Origin: Strigamia acuminata
Taxonomy: Eukaryota > Arthropoda > Chilopoda > Geophilomorpha > Linotaeniidae
DNA: 64,000 bases
Reading direction: 5' to 3'
Assembly: GCA_949358305.1 (NCBI GenBank)
Contig: OX442315.1
Span: 558,001-622,000, forward strand
The first letter of the stretch is position 1. Each line of letters begins with the position of its first letter. This document shows positions 32,284 through 41,902 of this stretch, one piece after another. Both the position numbers and the translations under genes were made by a program. The notes beneath the pieces were generated by a model that did no database searches, was not told the origin of the DNA, and saw only the letters and a program-made list of their open reading frames with translations.

Positions 32284-32753
32284 TGTTGTTTATCGATGCC
32301 AAACAGTCCTCCGTACTTGTTTTGCGCATTTCTTAATGTATTACTGCATTATGCAGCCTAGTGTATTTATTAGGATTTATTTCATTATTTAACATTGGGC
32401 ATAATGCTGCCTGTATCATGTTAGTATTAGTTTACCTTTTCCAACACCAGATGGTGTCACTTGTATTATTTTCACAATCACAATGGCCGCTTGCACGCCA
32501 GCAAGCACTCATGTATTTTCTCCACCTAAATGGATCACATTATGTAAGCATTTTCGTTTTTATTAAACATTTAGTTTATTTTTACATTGTGTTTGTCACT
32601 TATGAGCACTTTAGAGTGCAGTGACTTTATTTTCCACCTTTTTCAAGCGCTGGAGGTGCGCGCACGTCATTGCGCTCATGTTAGCCGTGTTTCGGCATTT
32701 AATCTCGCTTCCACACACAGTATTTCATACTGTGAGCGCACTCCTCTGCTACA
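32284..32753 (+). repeat. CopC 3' LTR
   Basis: 470 bp, matching 19341-19810 apart from about four substitutions (for example TATCGATG against TATCAATG). Followed by the duplicated ATTTA. Confidence 0.96.
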
Positions 32754-32758
32754 ATTTA

Positions 32759-33657
32759 AACCTATACCAAGTAGGACGCGACAGTCTACACGACGTTATC
32801 ACCGAGAAACGGGTGTAACCCGCTGTTTAGCACCCCGGAGTGCGACAGTATCAACGATTTTCGTTCATTTTTCGCGATTTTTCCATCAAAATCGCACATA
32901 TCCGTGTTTTTCACACGAGGATCGCGTGTTGCGACGTGCACCGCGACTGATTCATCAATTTCGTCTTATTTTGCTTTTCAGAGTCGATTTACCTTTGTTA
33001 ATTTTAAGTGGGGATTTTGGTGTGGGACAATTAGAATCCTCGGCGCCCTTCGTCCGAATCCTGGCAAGCGCCGTTGTATTTTTCGGTTGTGCTTGTCGTG
33101 GTACAAGTGGGGTTTCCCGCGGCTCCAGGTAGTCGAACGGACCCTCACAGACTGGCAACCGAAAGCTATTTGATTCCTTTAGAAGGAATTGCCCATTCTT
33201 GGTTTCTGCTTTGACAGTGCTACGTAAAGTGCTTCGCATCGTGATTTGTGCTTCGTTTGTGCGTGAATTGTGCGCTGATTGTGCTTCAATTTCCCATTTC
33301 TACGCATTTTTCTTCGTGCAATCATGAAAAAGGCCACCGACCAGTCGTCAGGCCACGTGCCGATTCTCGTGACCGGCAATTACGAACACTGGCATCGTGC
33401 GATCAAAATGCTCTTGATGTCCGACGGCGTATGGCACCACGTTACCGAAACGGAGGAACTGGTGAAAGCCAACGTCGATGAAGATGTTTGGCGAAAATGG
33501 CAACGTCGGAAAGCCCGAGCGCTGGGGACCATTTATTGCCACGTCTCGCAGGCCAAGCAGTCGGCCCTCGACGGTTGCACCACTCCGAAACAGGCGTGGG
33601 ACATTTTGGCCAAAATTTATGCCCCCAGCTCTCTCGCCCGCCAAGCGGCGATGCGAT
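32759..33657 (+). mobile_element. CopE: copia fragment (leader and gag start)
   Basis: Right of the CopC target duplication the sequence has a copia-type leader. The structured domain is closed by TTCGGTTG (33082-33089) with CAACCGAA (33157-33164). The hairpin ATTCCTT-TAG-AAGGAAT is at 33174-33190. A gag start follows at 33324. LTR and primer site are not visible. CopC is inserted in its leader. Confidence 0.8.
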
Positions 33658-33680
33658 GCGATGAAGGCGCAAGGAACTAA
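33324..33680 (+). pseudogene. gag: CopE gag N-terminal fragment
   Basis: MKKATDQSSGHVPILVTGNY begins a copia gag with the GNYEHW, ALGTIYCHVS and AWDILAKIYAPSS blocks. Homology ends at about 33657 (RQAAMR), and the frame runs into unrelated DNA and stops at 33680. The junction contains the short repeat GATGCGATGCGATGAAGG. Only about 112 residues are gag. Confidence 0.88.
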
Positions 33681-34921
33681 GCAGACGATGCTAATGACTG
33701 CGCTCGAATCATCTCAAGATTCGGAAGGCAGCAAATTCAATCAACGATTGACGGAAGCATTTGTCTCGGCGAACATTCCTCTCTACAAACTGAAACATCC
33801 CGTGCTGAATAGGTTCCTGGAAGCGGAAATCAAGCGGCCCATCCCCGGCCGATCAACACTCGAGAAAAATCACGTCAAGAAAGTTTATGAAGCATGTATC
33901 AACCGCGTTAGGGAGCACATCGGTGACTCGCCTGTTTATTTAATTGTCGACGAGACTCAAGATGTCAAGAGCCGCAAAGTTCTAAATTGTCTAGTGGGTA
34001 AGTTTGACGGTGTTTACTCAAAACCGATGCTACTGACTACTAAATTAATCACGAAGGCCAATTCGAAGAGTGTGTTGCAGGAAATAATGAACTCCCTCGT
34101 CTTCCTGTGGTCTGGTCCGGTACATTACGATCGGCTGTGGCCAAGCGGCATATATGCTGCTTGCCGTGAAACTGCTGAAGAACTTGTTTCCAAACCTCAA
34201 GCATGTCACTTGTCTGGCACATGCATTTAGTCTTTTGTGCGAAAAGATCAGAAGCGAAAACGAATCGTTGGACTTATTTATTGCAAGCATGAAGCGTCTT
34301 TTTTGCAACAGCAATTACAGGAAGCAGTTATTTATAGAAACAACTGGGCTTCCTCTGCCACCAACGCCAGTGTTAACAAGGTGAGCTACCTGGTTAAACA
34401 CGGCTCTTTATTATCATGAGCATTTCGAGAAAGTGTCGGCTGTCATGGACAAGCTTGATTCGAATTGTTCTGGCGTAAGCACAGCCAAGAAATTAATTCT
34501 GTCCATCGAACTGCAGAATCAACTGATCGTAATTGATCAATTCAAGTGGTTGCCGTACTCAATCAAGAGATTGGAAGAACAAGGTGCAAAAAAACAAGAA
34601 CAGTATCAAATTGTTCAAGATGCGCTGAAAATGTTGGAAGATAACGATACCCTCAAGGAGAGGTTGGAAGAGAGTCTGCGGAAAAATGTAGATCTTGAAG
34701 AGTTCGTTTCGAATGAGAACTACGAACACAAACGATGTACGAAGTTTGCGCCATTAATGTCCGTCGAGGTCGAGCGATTGTTTTCGCAATACAAACACAT
34801 CTTGTCAGATCGAAGACACAGATTAACAATTGACAATATTGAGTTTATGAACGTGATCCATTTTAATTCTGTTGTTTTTGAAGATTTTGATACTTTTTCT
34901 CCCGGGATGAGCCTTCAATAA
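33661..34921 (+). pseudogene. hAT-superfamily (CGGBP1-like) transposase remnant
   Basis: Three pieces together match the layout of CGGBP1-type hAT proteins as I know the family. At 33661-34147: LTEAFVSANIPLYKLKHPVL, then STLEKNHVKKVYEAC and the catalytic-region IVDETQDV. At 34154-34384, in the next frame: LFPNLKHVTCLAHAFSLL. At 34433-34921: a C-terminal hAT dimerisation-like block (FAPLMSVEVERLFSQYKHIL, DRRHRLTIDNI). One frameshift near 34150 and one stop near 34382 break it. No terminal inverted repeats or 8-bp duplication were identified. It abuts CopE gag directly. Confidence 0.75.
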
Positions 34922-34952
34922 ATCCGCAATAAATCCGCAATAAGTCCGCAAA
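34915..34952. repeat. Short tandem repeat, AATAAATCCGC unit
   Basis: Three imperfect copies of AATAAATCCGC / AATAAGTCCGC directly at the stop codon of the hAT-like remnant. Confidence 0.8.
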
Positions 34953-35019
34953 ATGGCGATTTTTAAAGCCGCTTTCCACCCGCAATTTCTTAGTTTTAAG
35001 TTCGCAAAAATCTCATCTC

Positions 35020-35390
35020 TAGTAATTATGCCAAGTTCCATGCCCTTTCACCCGGGATCAAGGGTTTTGAAATAAATAAGCCTATCGCGTTTGCTCGCAA
35101 TTACATGCTATGTATACTCGAAGCCAAGTTGTCGTGTTTGCTCACCATGTGCCGGTTAACAGGTCTTCTATCAGCCAATTCGCAGTGTCCTGCTGGTACA
35201 ACTGGTTGCCCGGATGTAGTGAACAGATACGACATGGTGGTAAGAGGACAAGTTAATACTTAATATTAACCATCACACTTGCGTACCGGTGAATTCATGC
35301 GTACCGGTGAATTGATAAAAGTTGAAAGCAAAAGCTCATAGTTCTGTACAAGTTCTTCTGTGTTTTTTCCATCTATTTTTTGGACACTAA
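35020..35390 (+). pseudogene. Degenerate 3'-end copy of the EF-hand secreted protein gene
   Basis: This stretch aligns with 39380-39680 of the intact gene: AAATAAATAAGCCT, TTGTCGTGTTTGCTCACCAT, TGCCCGGATGTAGTGAACAG and the 3' UTR block AAAGCAAAAGCTCATAGTTC are shared. The reading frame is retained for about 75 codons (…GTTGCPDVVNRYDMVVRGQ) but ends early at a TAA. The last segment carries a tandem duplication of GCGTACCGGTGAATT. The 5' part of the gene is absent. It includes 3' UTR and shows no clear poly(A) tract, so a DNA-level duplication is more likely than retroposition. Confidence 0.88.
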
Positions 35391-36160
35391 TTTTAAAGTC
35401 ACAAAATATATGAGTTAGTAAATCATTGTTTTGTGACTGCTATGGTCTTGGCTAGTGCAAACAGGGGACTGGAAGCACTAGTTTGGGACGCATACTTCAC
35501 GTAAATAACGATGATTCCCACAATATTGGTTGGTTGGCCTTTATTGCGTTGTCTAGGGGTATGGGGAATCCCGTTACCCGTTGCAGGGGTGCCACGAAGG
35601 CACGCCGCACCGGCAACCGACCCGTCACACACTGGGCGTGAGCCCAATGGGTGACGTGGTTGGTTCAACATTACATTCATGTCGTACTTACCTACGACCC
35701 GCAGTAGCCACTCACGAAGGCTGCATCATGGCCGTCACCATTGACACTGAGCGTCTCTGTGGTGAATGGGAAGGAGTACAGAGTCCTCACAGCCGGGACA
35801 CGTCTTGTCTCCTCGATACTACAACACCCTGGAACTCTGTCAACACACGACCGTCCTGGTCGGTGTCCGCACTCTCCCTCTCTGCAACTCCTCCCCACAC
35901 CACTCAGCTCCCTCCTTCCCCCGGGTTAGATCACCTTGCCCAATCAGGGGGTGATTTTGGGGCCGTATGGTGGTGTGTGGCAGTGACGTAGGTCACCCCA
36001 GGTGGCCTGACGATCACAGTTTAAATTCTCCAATGAGCCATGAATAAATGTATTTTTAATTGGAAAATATCATGTGATTCCTTCATGCCTTGGGATGTTC
36101 AACAGGACGTGCATCCTGTGCACATGATGTAACATCAGTTCAAGTCTCTTTTCCATGTTG
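35391..36160. other. Intergenic, no recognised feature
   Basis: Unique-looking sequence. The open frames across 35580-35990 have biased, unconserved composition and overlap in several frames, so I do not call a gene. Confidence 0.5.
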
Positions 36161-36594
36161 TATACTCTTTCCACACTCAAGATGAGCCCTGGAATCATGG
36201 CTCCCATTGGCCTAGTCTGATTATTCAGAACTGTAGTTGAAGTTCTTCTACGAGGAAAAGTAGTTCCCTATGATTTTTAGTCCTTTTTAGTATAATAAAT
36301 AATAATGATTGAAATGATGTACTTTTAATGTTACTCTAGAATAAAAAGTAATTTACATTTTAAAAATAAAGTTTTACGTTCTTTTTATTTCAAAATGCAT
36401 GTTTGTTAAGTTGAATGCTTGCTTAGTCTGGAAAGGAAATTGATTGCAATGTCTGTACTTCTATTTATATCTGTATATCTGTATAATGCAATTCTGGATG
36501 TTGGGGTCTTTTTTATGTATCACTACACAAGAGAAATGGCTTGGCCAATGGGAGCCAAGATTTCAGGGCTCTTCTTGAGTGTGGAAAGAGTATA
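36161..36594. mobile_element. 434-bp MITE-like element with 53-bp terminal inverted repeats
   Basis: TATACTCTTTCCACACTCAA at 36161 continues to 36213 and is matched, inverted, by 36542-36594 with three or four mismatches. The interior is AT-rich and noncoding. A TA at each edge is consistent with a TA target duplication and mariner-like mobilisation, but the terminus (TACTCTTTCC) is not one I recognise. Confidence 0.8.
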
Positions 36595-36955
36595 GTCACA
36601 GTAATTTTCACTTCTGCAAAAACCCCAAAAATACCAGGATTGACCAGTGATTCAACAGTATAGTCATTTGTACTCATTTCTAGAGGTAATTGTACATTAT
36701 CTTTGGATCTTATTCATGCAATCTAGCCAATTGGATTGTGTGACTTATTCTTGCTCAAGCAGCCAGCTTGAGAGAGAAATATTGGTGAAGGAAGACATTT
36801 TGAAAGCCATTTTGGAAGCTTTAGCCTTGAGCTTGATCAAGAAGAGAATTGTTGTATTGGAATGCTGTGTTTCACAGAAGCTAAAACTCATCAGTTTCCG
36901 AACGTTTTCGGTCTACTCTTGCACTTTTGCAAGGTGCCATTTGTGAAGAGAAAGA

Positions 36956-37702
36956 ATGAACTTCGAGGCGGCGAAAACACGAGAAGAGCCGTGTCAAAAA
37001 AAGAAGAAACCAAAATCGGTGAAGAGGTCAGTCAAAGAAGAAAAGGATGCTCTCCTGATTTAAGTTAAGGGATCAACGGACCCCAATGAGCCCCTCATTC
37101 CATTAGACGAAGCGTTGGAGGACAAGGAATATGTCGTATTGGACACTGTCGAGGATATTGACATGAGGTCGATTGCAAGCATGCCAGGATCCTCTATCTT
37201 TCAAGCCCGAAGCGAGATAAGGACACCACGAAAAGGTCCACCTTCCCCAATCTACTGGAATTCGCCGCCTAATTCGTCATCCGCGTCATCCGCAGTGAGA
37301 AAGTCACATCCGCAGTTACCACCTCCACCTCCTCCGCCGAAGAAGCCAGAAGTACTCACGTACACCATGGTGAAGAGAGCAACGAAGCCTAGATTGTTGA
37401 GACCTCAGCGGAAGGGAGACCCCTCGAAGCAGAAAGAAGTAGCCAAACAACGGGAAGCGGAAAAGGCGAAAAAGGAAAAAAGCAAGTCCGAAGTCATGCA
37501 TCCACACTCGAAACCAGTGGAAGCACCAGTTGCTCGATACCAGTCTCCGACATCGCCTTACTCCTGCAATGTTTCCATGAGACTCGTAGAGAACTTTTTG
37601 ATAAGGATTTTTACGCATTGTGGAGAAAATGCCGGAAAACTCCAGTTTCAGACAAGGAGACCTTCAGACCAAGACTTGATGAGTATCAATGAGCTCAACT
37701 AG
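36956..37702 (+). pseudogene. Proline/lysine-rich ORF with one in-frame stop
   Basis: An ATG at 36956 starts 35 mostly basic codons ending at TAA 37061-37063. The same frame continues as VKGSTDPNEPLIPLDEALED and runs to 37702; the downstream part alone starts at 37115 (MEDKEYVVLD, 195 residues). It contains a run of seven prolines, a lysine/glutamate-rich segment likely to form a charged helix, and no domain I recognise. It could be a pseudogene, an exon with a short undetected intron around 37050-37070, or a small lineage-specific gene starting at 37115. Confidence 0.4.
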
Positions 37703-38333
37703 TTCCGATTGGCAAAGACGAGCATTGGAACGAAACCTAACCTAATCCTAGTTATTAATGTATTACTACCAGGGTTAAAATTAATTGTTGTATTGTTGAT
37801 TGTATTGTTGATCTGCCATTTAATAGATCCGTGAGAACAAATCAATCGATTTGATAAATAAAACATAAGTGCATCATTTTATACAACTAGAAACAACAAG
37901 TGGCAAAGAAATTTAATTTTAAATACGCAGAAAAAGAACAGTACTGTGAATTGAGTTGAAGTTGTGAAAATATTTCTGTTTAAATAGCTATTTGATTTTT
38001 GATAATTAAAACAATAATAACATGTTTATCTGCCAATGCATTAAACTCAATGTTAAAATTTAAGACGGAAATAAAATAATAATAGAATTCCGACTTTATG
38101 AGAACATTTAGCACTTTTTGTTGTTGTTTATAGTCCTATAAAACTATAAAAGAATGTAATTATTTATCGGTTCGGTTTTGTTATCACGGATCTACCATAT
38201 CCGCAATTTAATCAAGGATGCAATCTAGACGTGTCGTAACAAAACAACAATGGGTCATAATAACTAATAAGTAATAATTCTAAATTCACTTACAAGTTAC
38301 ACACAGATCGCTGATAAAGAAAACAGTTTAATC
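37703..38333. other. Intergenic, upstream of the EF-hand gene
   Basis: AT-rich, no ORF. Possible promoter region of the 38334 gene; no unambiguous TATA or initiator can be fixed. Confidence 0.5.
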
Positions 38334-39647
38334 ATGTCCAAGTATGTTATCCTCGTTTTACCTTTGATGATTGAACAAGCGTTTGCTGCATGTTGTCTCG
38401 CAAAAGCTCCGTGCAAAGACTGCACCATCCCGGCAGTGACCGGCTTCTGCGACCACGAACAATGCGACTTCCTAACCTGTTGCAATTGCAAAGCCGATTG
38501 CAACTTTAGACACCCAGATAGAAAACAATTGAAATTGAAAGACGACAATCTCTACGACACGACCGTCGAAGAAGTCGTGGCCCAACTGGACACCGTCACC
38601 AAAGACGGACTGGTTGACCTCAATGAAATGTTCAATTGGCTCGTCACGATTGGACGCAACGTAAGTGCCCAGCGCGTCACGCGAGAGTTCCAACGACTCG
38701 ATACCGACAACGATCATTTCTTAACCCGCGAGGAAATCGACACTCCGCCTACGACCGATCGAAGAAAAAAGCGGAGTGCGACAAACAAGAAGAGGAAGAA
38801 GAAGAAGAAGAATAGTATAAAAGGAAGGGGGGAAGAGGCTGAAGACGATTTTGAAGAGTATACGGAAACCGAAGCGGAAGGAGAAATAGAGGAGAGAATA
38901 CTTAATTTTTTTAGGGATTGGTACAAGGATACAGATGTGCTGGCAAAAAATCTGGCGAACCAAAATGGTGAACCGGACCTGACTTTTCTAACGATGAACG
39001 CAATGCAATATCATCGCGCGTGTTTTGTCCGACTCAAATTCGAGACGACTGCGGGCGTGTCGGTGTTCGATCTACCAACTAACAGGACCTTGTTCAATTG
39101 CGACGGCGTTCAATTTAGGAGCAGATCAATCGAAGGAAGGGAAAAAACACATGTTTATGAAGTGCCGTATAAAGAATTGCATGCGGTGGAAAAACTGAGC
39201 TTTACGCTGCAGGGTTACCAAGATCTAACAATGCACAACTGGTGCATTCGCTTGGGTGCTCGTGCGGTTGGCGAGGACAGCAGTAGAACGTTTTGTATGG
39301 GCGCGCACTTACTGTTCATTTGTGCTAGTGTGGATGAGAAATACAAGCCGCTTGAAAGGGCAATTCTCGGTAATTATGCCGAGTTCCGTAACCTTCCACC
39401 CGAGACCGCGATCAAGGGTTTCGAAATAAATAAGCCTTTCGCGTATGCTCGCAATTTCATCAGATGTAAAGTCGAGGCCAAGTTGTCGTGTTTGCTCACC
39501 ATGTGCCGGCATATAAGTCTTCTAACGGCCGATTCGCAGTGTCCTGTTGGTACAACTGGTTGCCCGGATGTAGTGAACAGACACGACGTGGTGGTAAGAG
39601 GACAAGTTTATATTAACTATCACACTTGCGTGCCGGTGAATTCATAA
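38334..39647 (+). CDS. Secreted cysteine-rich EF-hand protein (437 aa), unknown function
   Basis: Single uninterrupted frame. Residues 1-18 (MSKYVILVLPLMIEQAFA) look like a signal peptide. A cysteine-dense segment follows (about residues 20-56, with CxxC and CC motifs). One EF-hand loop is degenerate (TVTKDGLVDLNE) and one canonical: D123-T-D-N-D-H-F-L-T-R-E-E134, with calcium ligands at positions 1, 3, 5 and 12. A polybasic stretch contains RRKKR-S (143-148), a possible furin site, then a lysine run and an acidic segment. The C-terminal ~240 residues carry more cysteines and no domain I know. This is the only clearly intact non-transposon gene here. AATAAA-type signals lie just past the stop near 39685-39700. 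Calcium-binding and extracellular roles are inferences. Confidence 0.82.
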   Translation: MSKYVILVLPLMIEQAFAACCLAKAPCKDCTIPAVTGFCDHEQCDFLTCCNCKADCNFRHPDRKQLKLKDDNLYDTTVEEVVAQLDTVTKDGLVDLNEMFNWLVTIGRNVSAQRVTREFQRLDTDNDHFLTREEIDTPPTTDRRKKRSATNKKRKKKKKNSIKGRGEEAEDDFEEYTETEAEGEIEERILNFFRDWYKDTDVLAKNLANQNGEPDLTFLTMNAMQYHRACFVRLKFETTAGVSVFDLPTNRTLFNCDGVQFRSRSIEGREKTHVYEVPYKELHAVEKLSFTLQGYQDLTMHNWCIRLGARAVGEDSSRTFCMGAHLLFICASVDEKYKPLERAILGNYAEFRNLPPETAIKGFEINKPFAYARNFIRCKVEAKLSCLLTMCRHISLLTADSQCPVGTTGCPDVVNRHDVVVRGQVYINYHTCVPVNS

Positions 39648-39701
39648 AAGTCGAAAGCAAAAGCTCATAGTTCTGTACAAATAATAATAAAGAAATAAAA
39701 T

Positions 39702-39738
39702 AAAATGAAATGAAATGAAATGAAATGAAATGAAATGA
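39702..39738. repeat. (AAATG)n microsatellite
   Basis: About seven copies of the pentanucleotide AAATG in the 3' flank of the EF-hand gene. Confidence 0.9.
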
Positions 39739-39778
39739 TGTAAATCACTCAATCGTTGCTCTTGATTGGTCCATATTA

Positions 39779-40830
39779 TGACGTATGGGAAAAAAGGAAA
39801 AAATGAATTTTCACGAGAAAAAATGAAAAAAAAATGAATTTTTACGAGAAAAAATGAAAAAAAAAATGCATTTTCAACTAAGAAAATGTGTTTTATCGTG
39901 AAAAAATGAATTTTCACGAGAAAAAATGAAAAAAAAAATGCATTTTTAACTAAGAAAATGTGTTTTAATTGAAAAAATGAATTTTCACGAGAAAAAGTTT
40001 AAAAAAAAGCATTTTCAACAGAAAAAATGTGAAAAAATGAATTTTCACAAAAAAAAAAAAAAAAAAATAAATTTTCAACTGAAAAAATGTGTTTTTAAGT
40101 GAAAAAATGAATTTTCACAAGAAATAATTTAAAAAAAATGCATTTTCAACTGAGAAAATGTGAAAAAATGAATTTTCACGAGAAAAAAAGAAAAAAAAAT
40201 AAATTTTTACGAGAAAAAAAGAAAAAAAAATGAATTTTCAACTGAAAAAATGTGTTTTTAAGTGAAAAAATGAATTTTCACGAGAAAAAATAAAAAAAAA
40301 AATGCATTTTTAACTGAAAAAATGTGAAAAAATGAATTTTCACGAGAAAAAAAGAAAAAAAAATGCATTTTCAACTGAAAAAATAAAAAAAAAAATGCAT
40401 TTTCAACTGAAAAAATGTGAAAAAATGAATTTTCACGAGAAAAAAGTTAAAAAAAAATGCATTTTTAACTGAAAAAATGAAGTTGACGAGAAAAAAATTT
40501 TAAAAAAATGCATTTTCAACTGAAAAAATGAATTTTCACGAGAAAAAATGAAAAAAAAATGAAAAAAAAATGCATTTTCAACTGAAAAAATGAATTTTCA
40601 CGAGAAAAAATGAAAAAAAAATGAAAAAAAAATGCATTTTCAACTGACAAAATGTGAAAAAATGAATTTTCACGAGAAAAAAAGAAAAAAAAATGCATTT
40701 TAAAATTCATTTTTTCACATTTTTTCTCGTAAAAATTCATTTTTTCACATTTTTTCAGTTGAAAATGCATTTTTTATTTATTTTTTCAGTTGACAATGCA
40801 TTTTTTTTTCTTTTTTTCTCGTGTTAATCT
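39779..40830. repeat. AT-rich minisatellite that reverses orientation
   Basis: Irregular tandem array built from modules AATTTTCACGAGAAAAAA, AAAAAATGCATTTTCAACTG and GAAAAAATGTG. At about 40703 the array flips and the same modules run as their reverse complements (TTCAGTTGAAAATGCATTTT) to about 40830. The two arms can therefore form a long hairpin. Open frames on the minus strand (Phe/Lys/His repeats) are a by-product of the repeat. Confidence 0.92.
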
Positions 40831-41902
40831 TTCGATTTTTAAGGAAATTAAATTAGGCTTGAAAATACGATGAAGAAAGCGACGTTGTACGAGTTTTATT
40901 TATTATACGGTATGCTCGTTTATTTGTGTGGATCATCATTCTAGACCATTCAAATCAAGATATACATATATATTTCTACACTCGCTGCTCGATTTGATGA
41001 CAATTTATTCACAAGTGAGTTTGCACGAGCTTTATTTTATTTTGCTGCAATTTGTCTGGACATTTAAATCGAATTTGAAATTAATCATCGATTTTGGCAT
41101 ATTTCATCAGACAGACAGACGTAGGACACATTTTGACACACATCACGATAGGTATTTGAGCACAACAGTTTACTTGTAAGTTTAATCACGTTTAATCACA
41201 TTTATTTATTCAAAATATAAGCCACGAAATTAAATTGAATGAAATGAGAATTAAATGAACTTAAATATCCCCATATTTCCCTGTATTTCACAACATGGAT
41301 TCATTTAGCCATGACACGTTAGTTATTTGTTAGAAGTAACAATTCGTTGAATTGGATTTTGCAAAATTTGAAAATTTGAAAATTTCACCAACCGTTGCTG
41401 TTTCTTTATTTCCCGTTTATTTCCCGTTGTAATAACATAACAAACACGTAGAACTACTGCTCCATTGGATCCATCGAAATGAATTGAAACATTATCTAAT
41501 TTTATTTCATTTTATTTTATTACCTTGTTACATCCAACACACGACAAAGTAGCAAATAATTATTATCCGACTTAGATCGAGAGAGAGAGAAGCTAGCTCT
41601 TTGTCCGTTGGCATCGCGTCGGTGAATGGCACAGTCCTGCCATTATGCTCCTTTGCTCCCTATTCCGAACTAAATCACAACTCGAAACGAACAACCATTG
41701 CTTTATGAACCGCCATTGAACAAGCAAAACAGCAAATTTTATCTCTGAAAAAGTAGTAGGTGATTTATTCATTTGGTTTTTCAGCAAATTTCATTACACT
41801 TGCTTATTTTTATTCATTTTTAGGATGGAAGACGAAATGAAATGGTTGGAGTTGGAAGAAACCGAATGCAAGTGACAAATTGGATAAATCGATGTTCAAA
41901 TG
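40831..41902. other. Intergenic, no recognised feature
   Basis: AT-rich unique sequence up to the GypB LTR. Short ORFs only; a GAGA run lies near 41580. Confidence 0.5.

Larger units (their letters stand above)
19341..32753 (+). mobile_element. CopC: complete Ty1/copia element containing CopD
   Basis: Paired 470-bp LTRs (19341-19810 and 32284-32753) differ at about four visible positions. The target duplication ATTTA is at 19336-19340 and 32754-32758. Without CopD the element would be about 6.86 kb with one continuous gag-pol frame. The polypurine tract CGAAGGGGGAAAT precedes the 3' LTR. Confidence 0.96.

Noticed and set aside
33478-34230. A single 250-residue gag-transposase fusion gene
   Set aside because: Its first part reads CopE gag in the wrong frame; the gag frame is different and stops at 33680, so the fusion is an artefact.
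35581-35991. Open frames of 60-136 residues on both strands
   Set aside because: Overlapping in several frames with no recognisable motif or conserved partner.
39642-40770. Phe/Lys/His-repeat ORFs on the minus strand
   Set aside because: By-product of the AT-rich minisatellite; no independent coding evidence.
39779-40830. CRISPR-like regular repeats
   Set aside because: Irregular, AT-only modules with no unique spacers, in a eukaryotic context with no cas genes.
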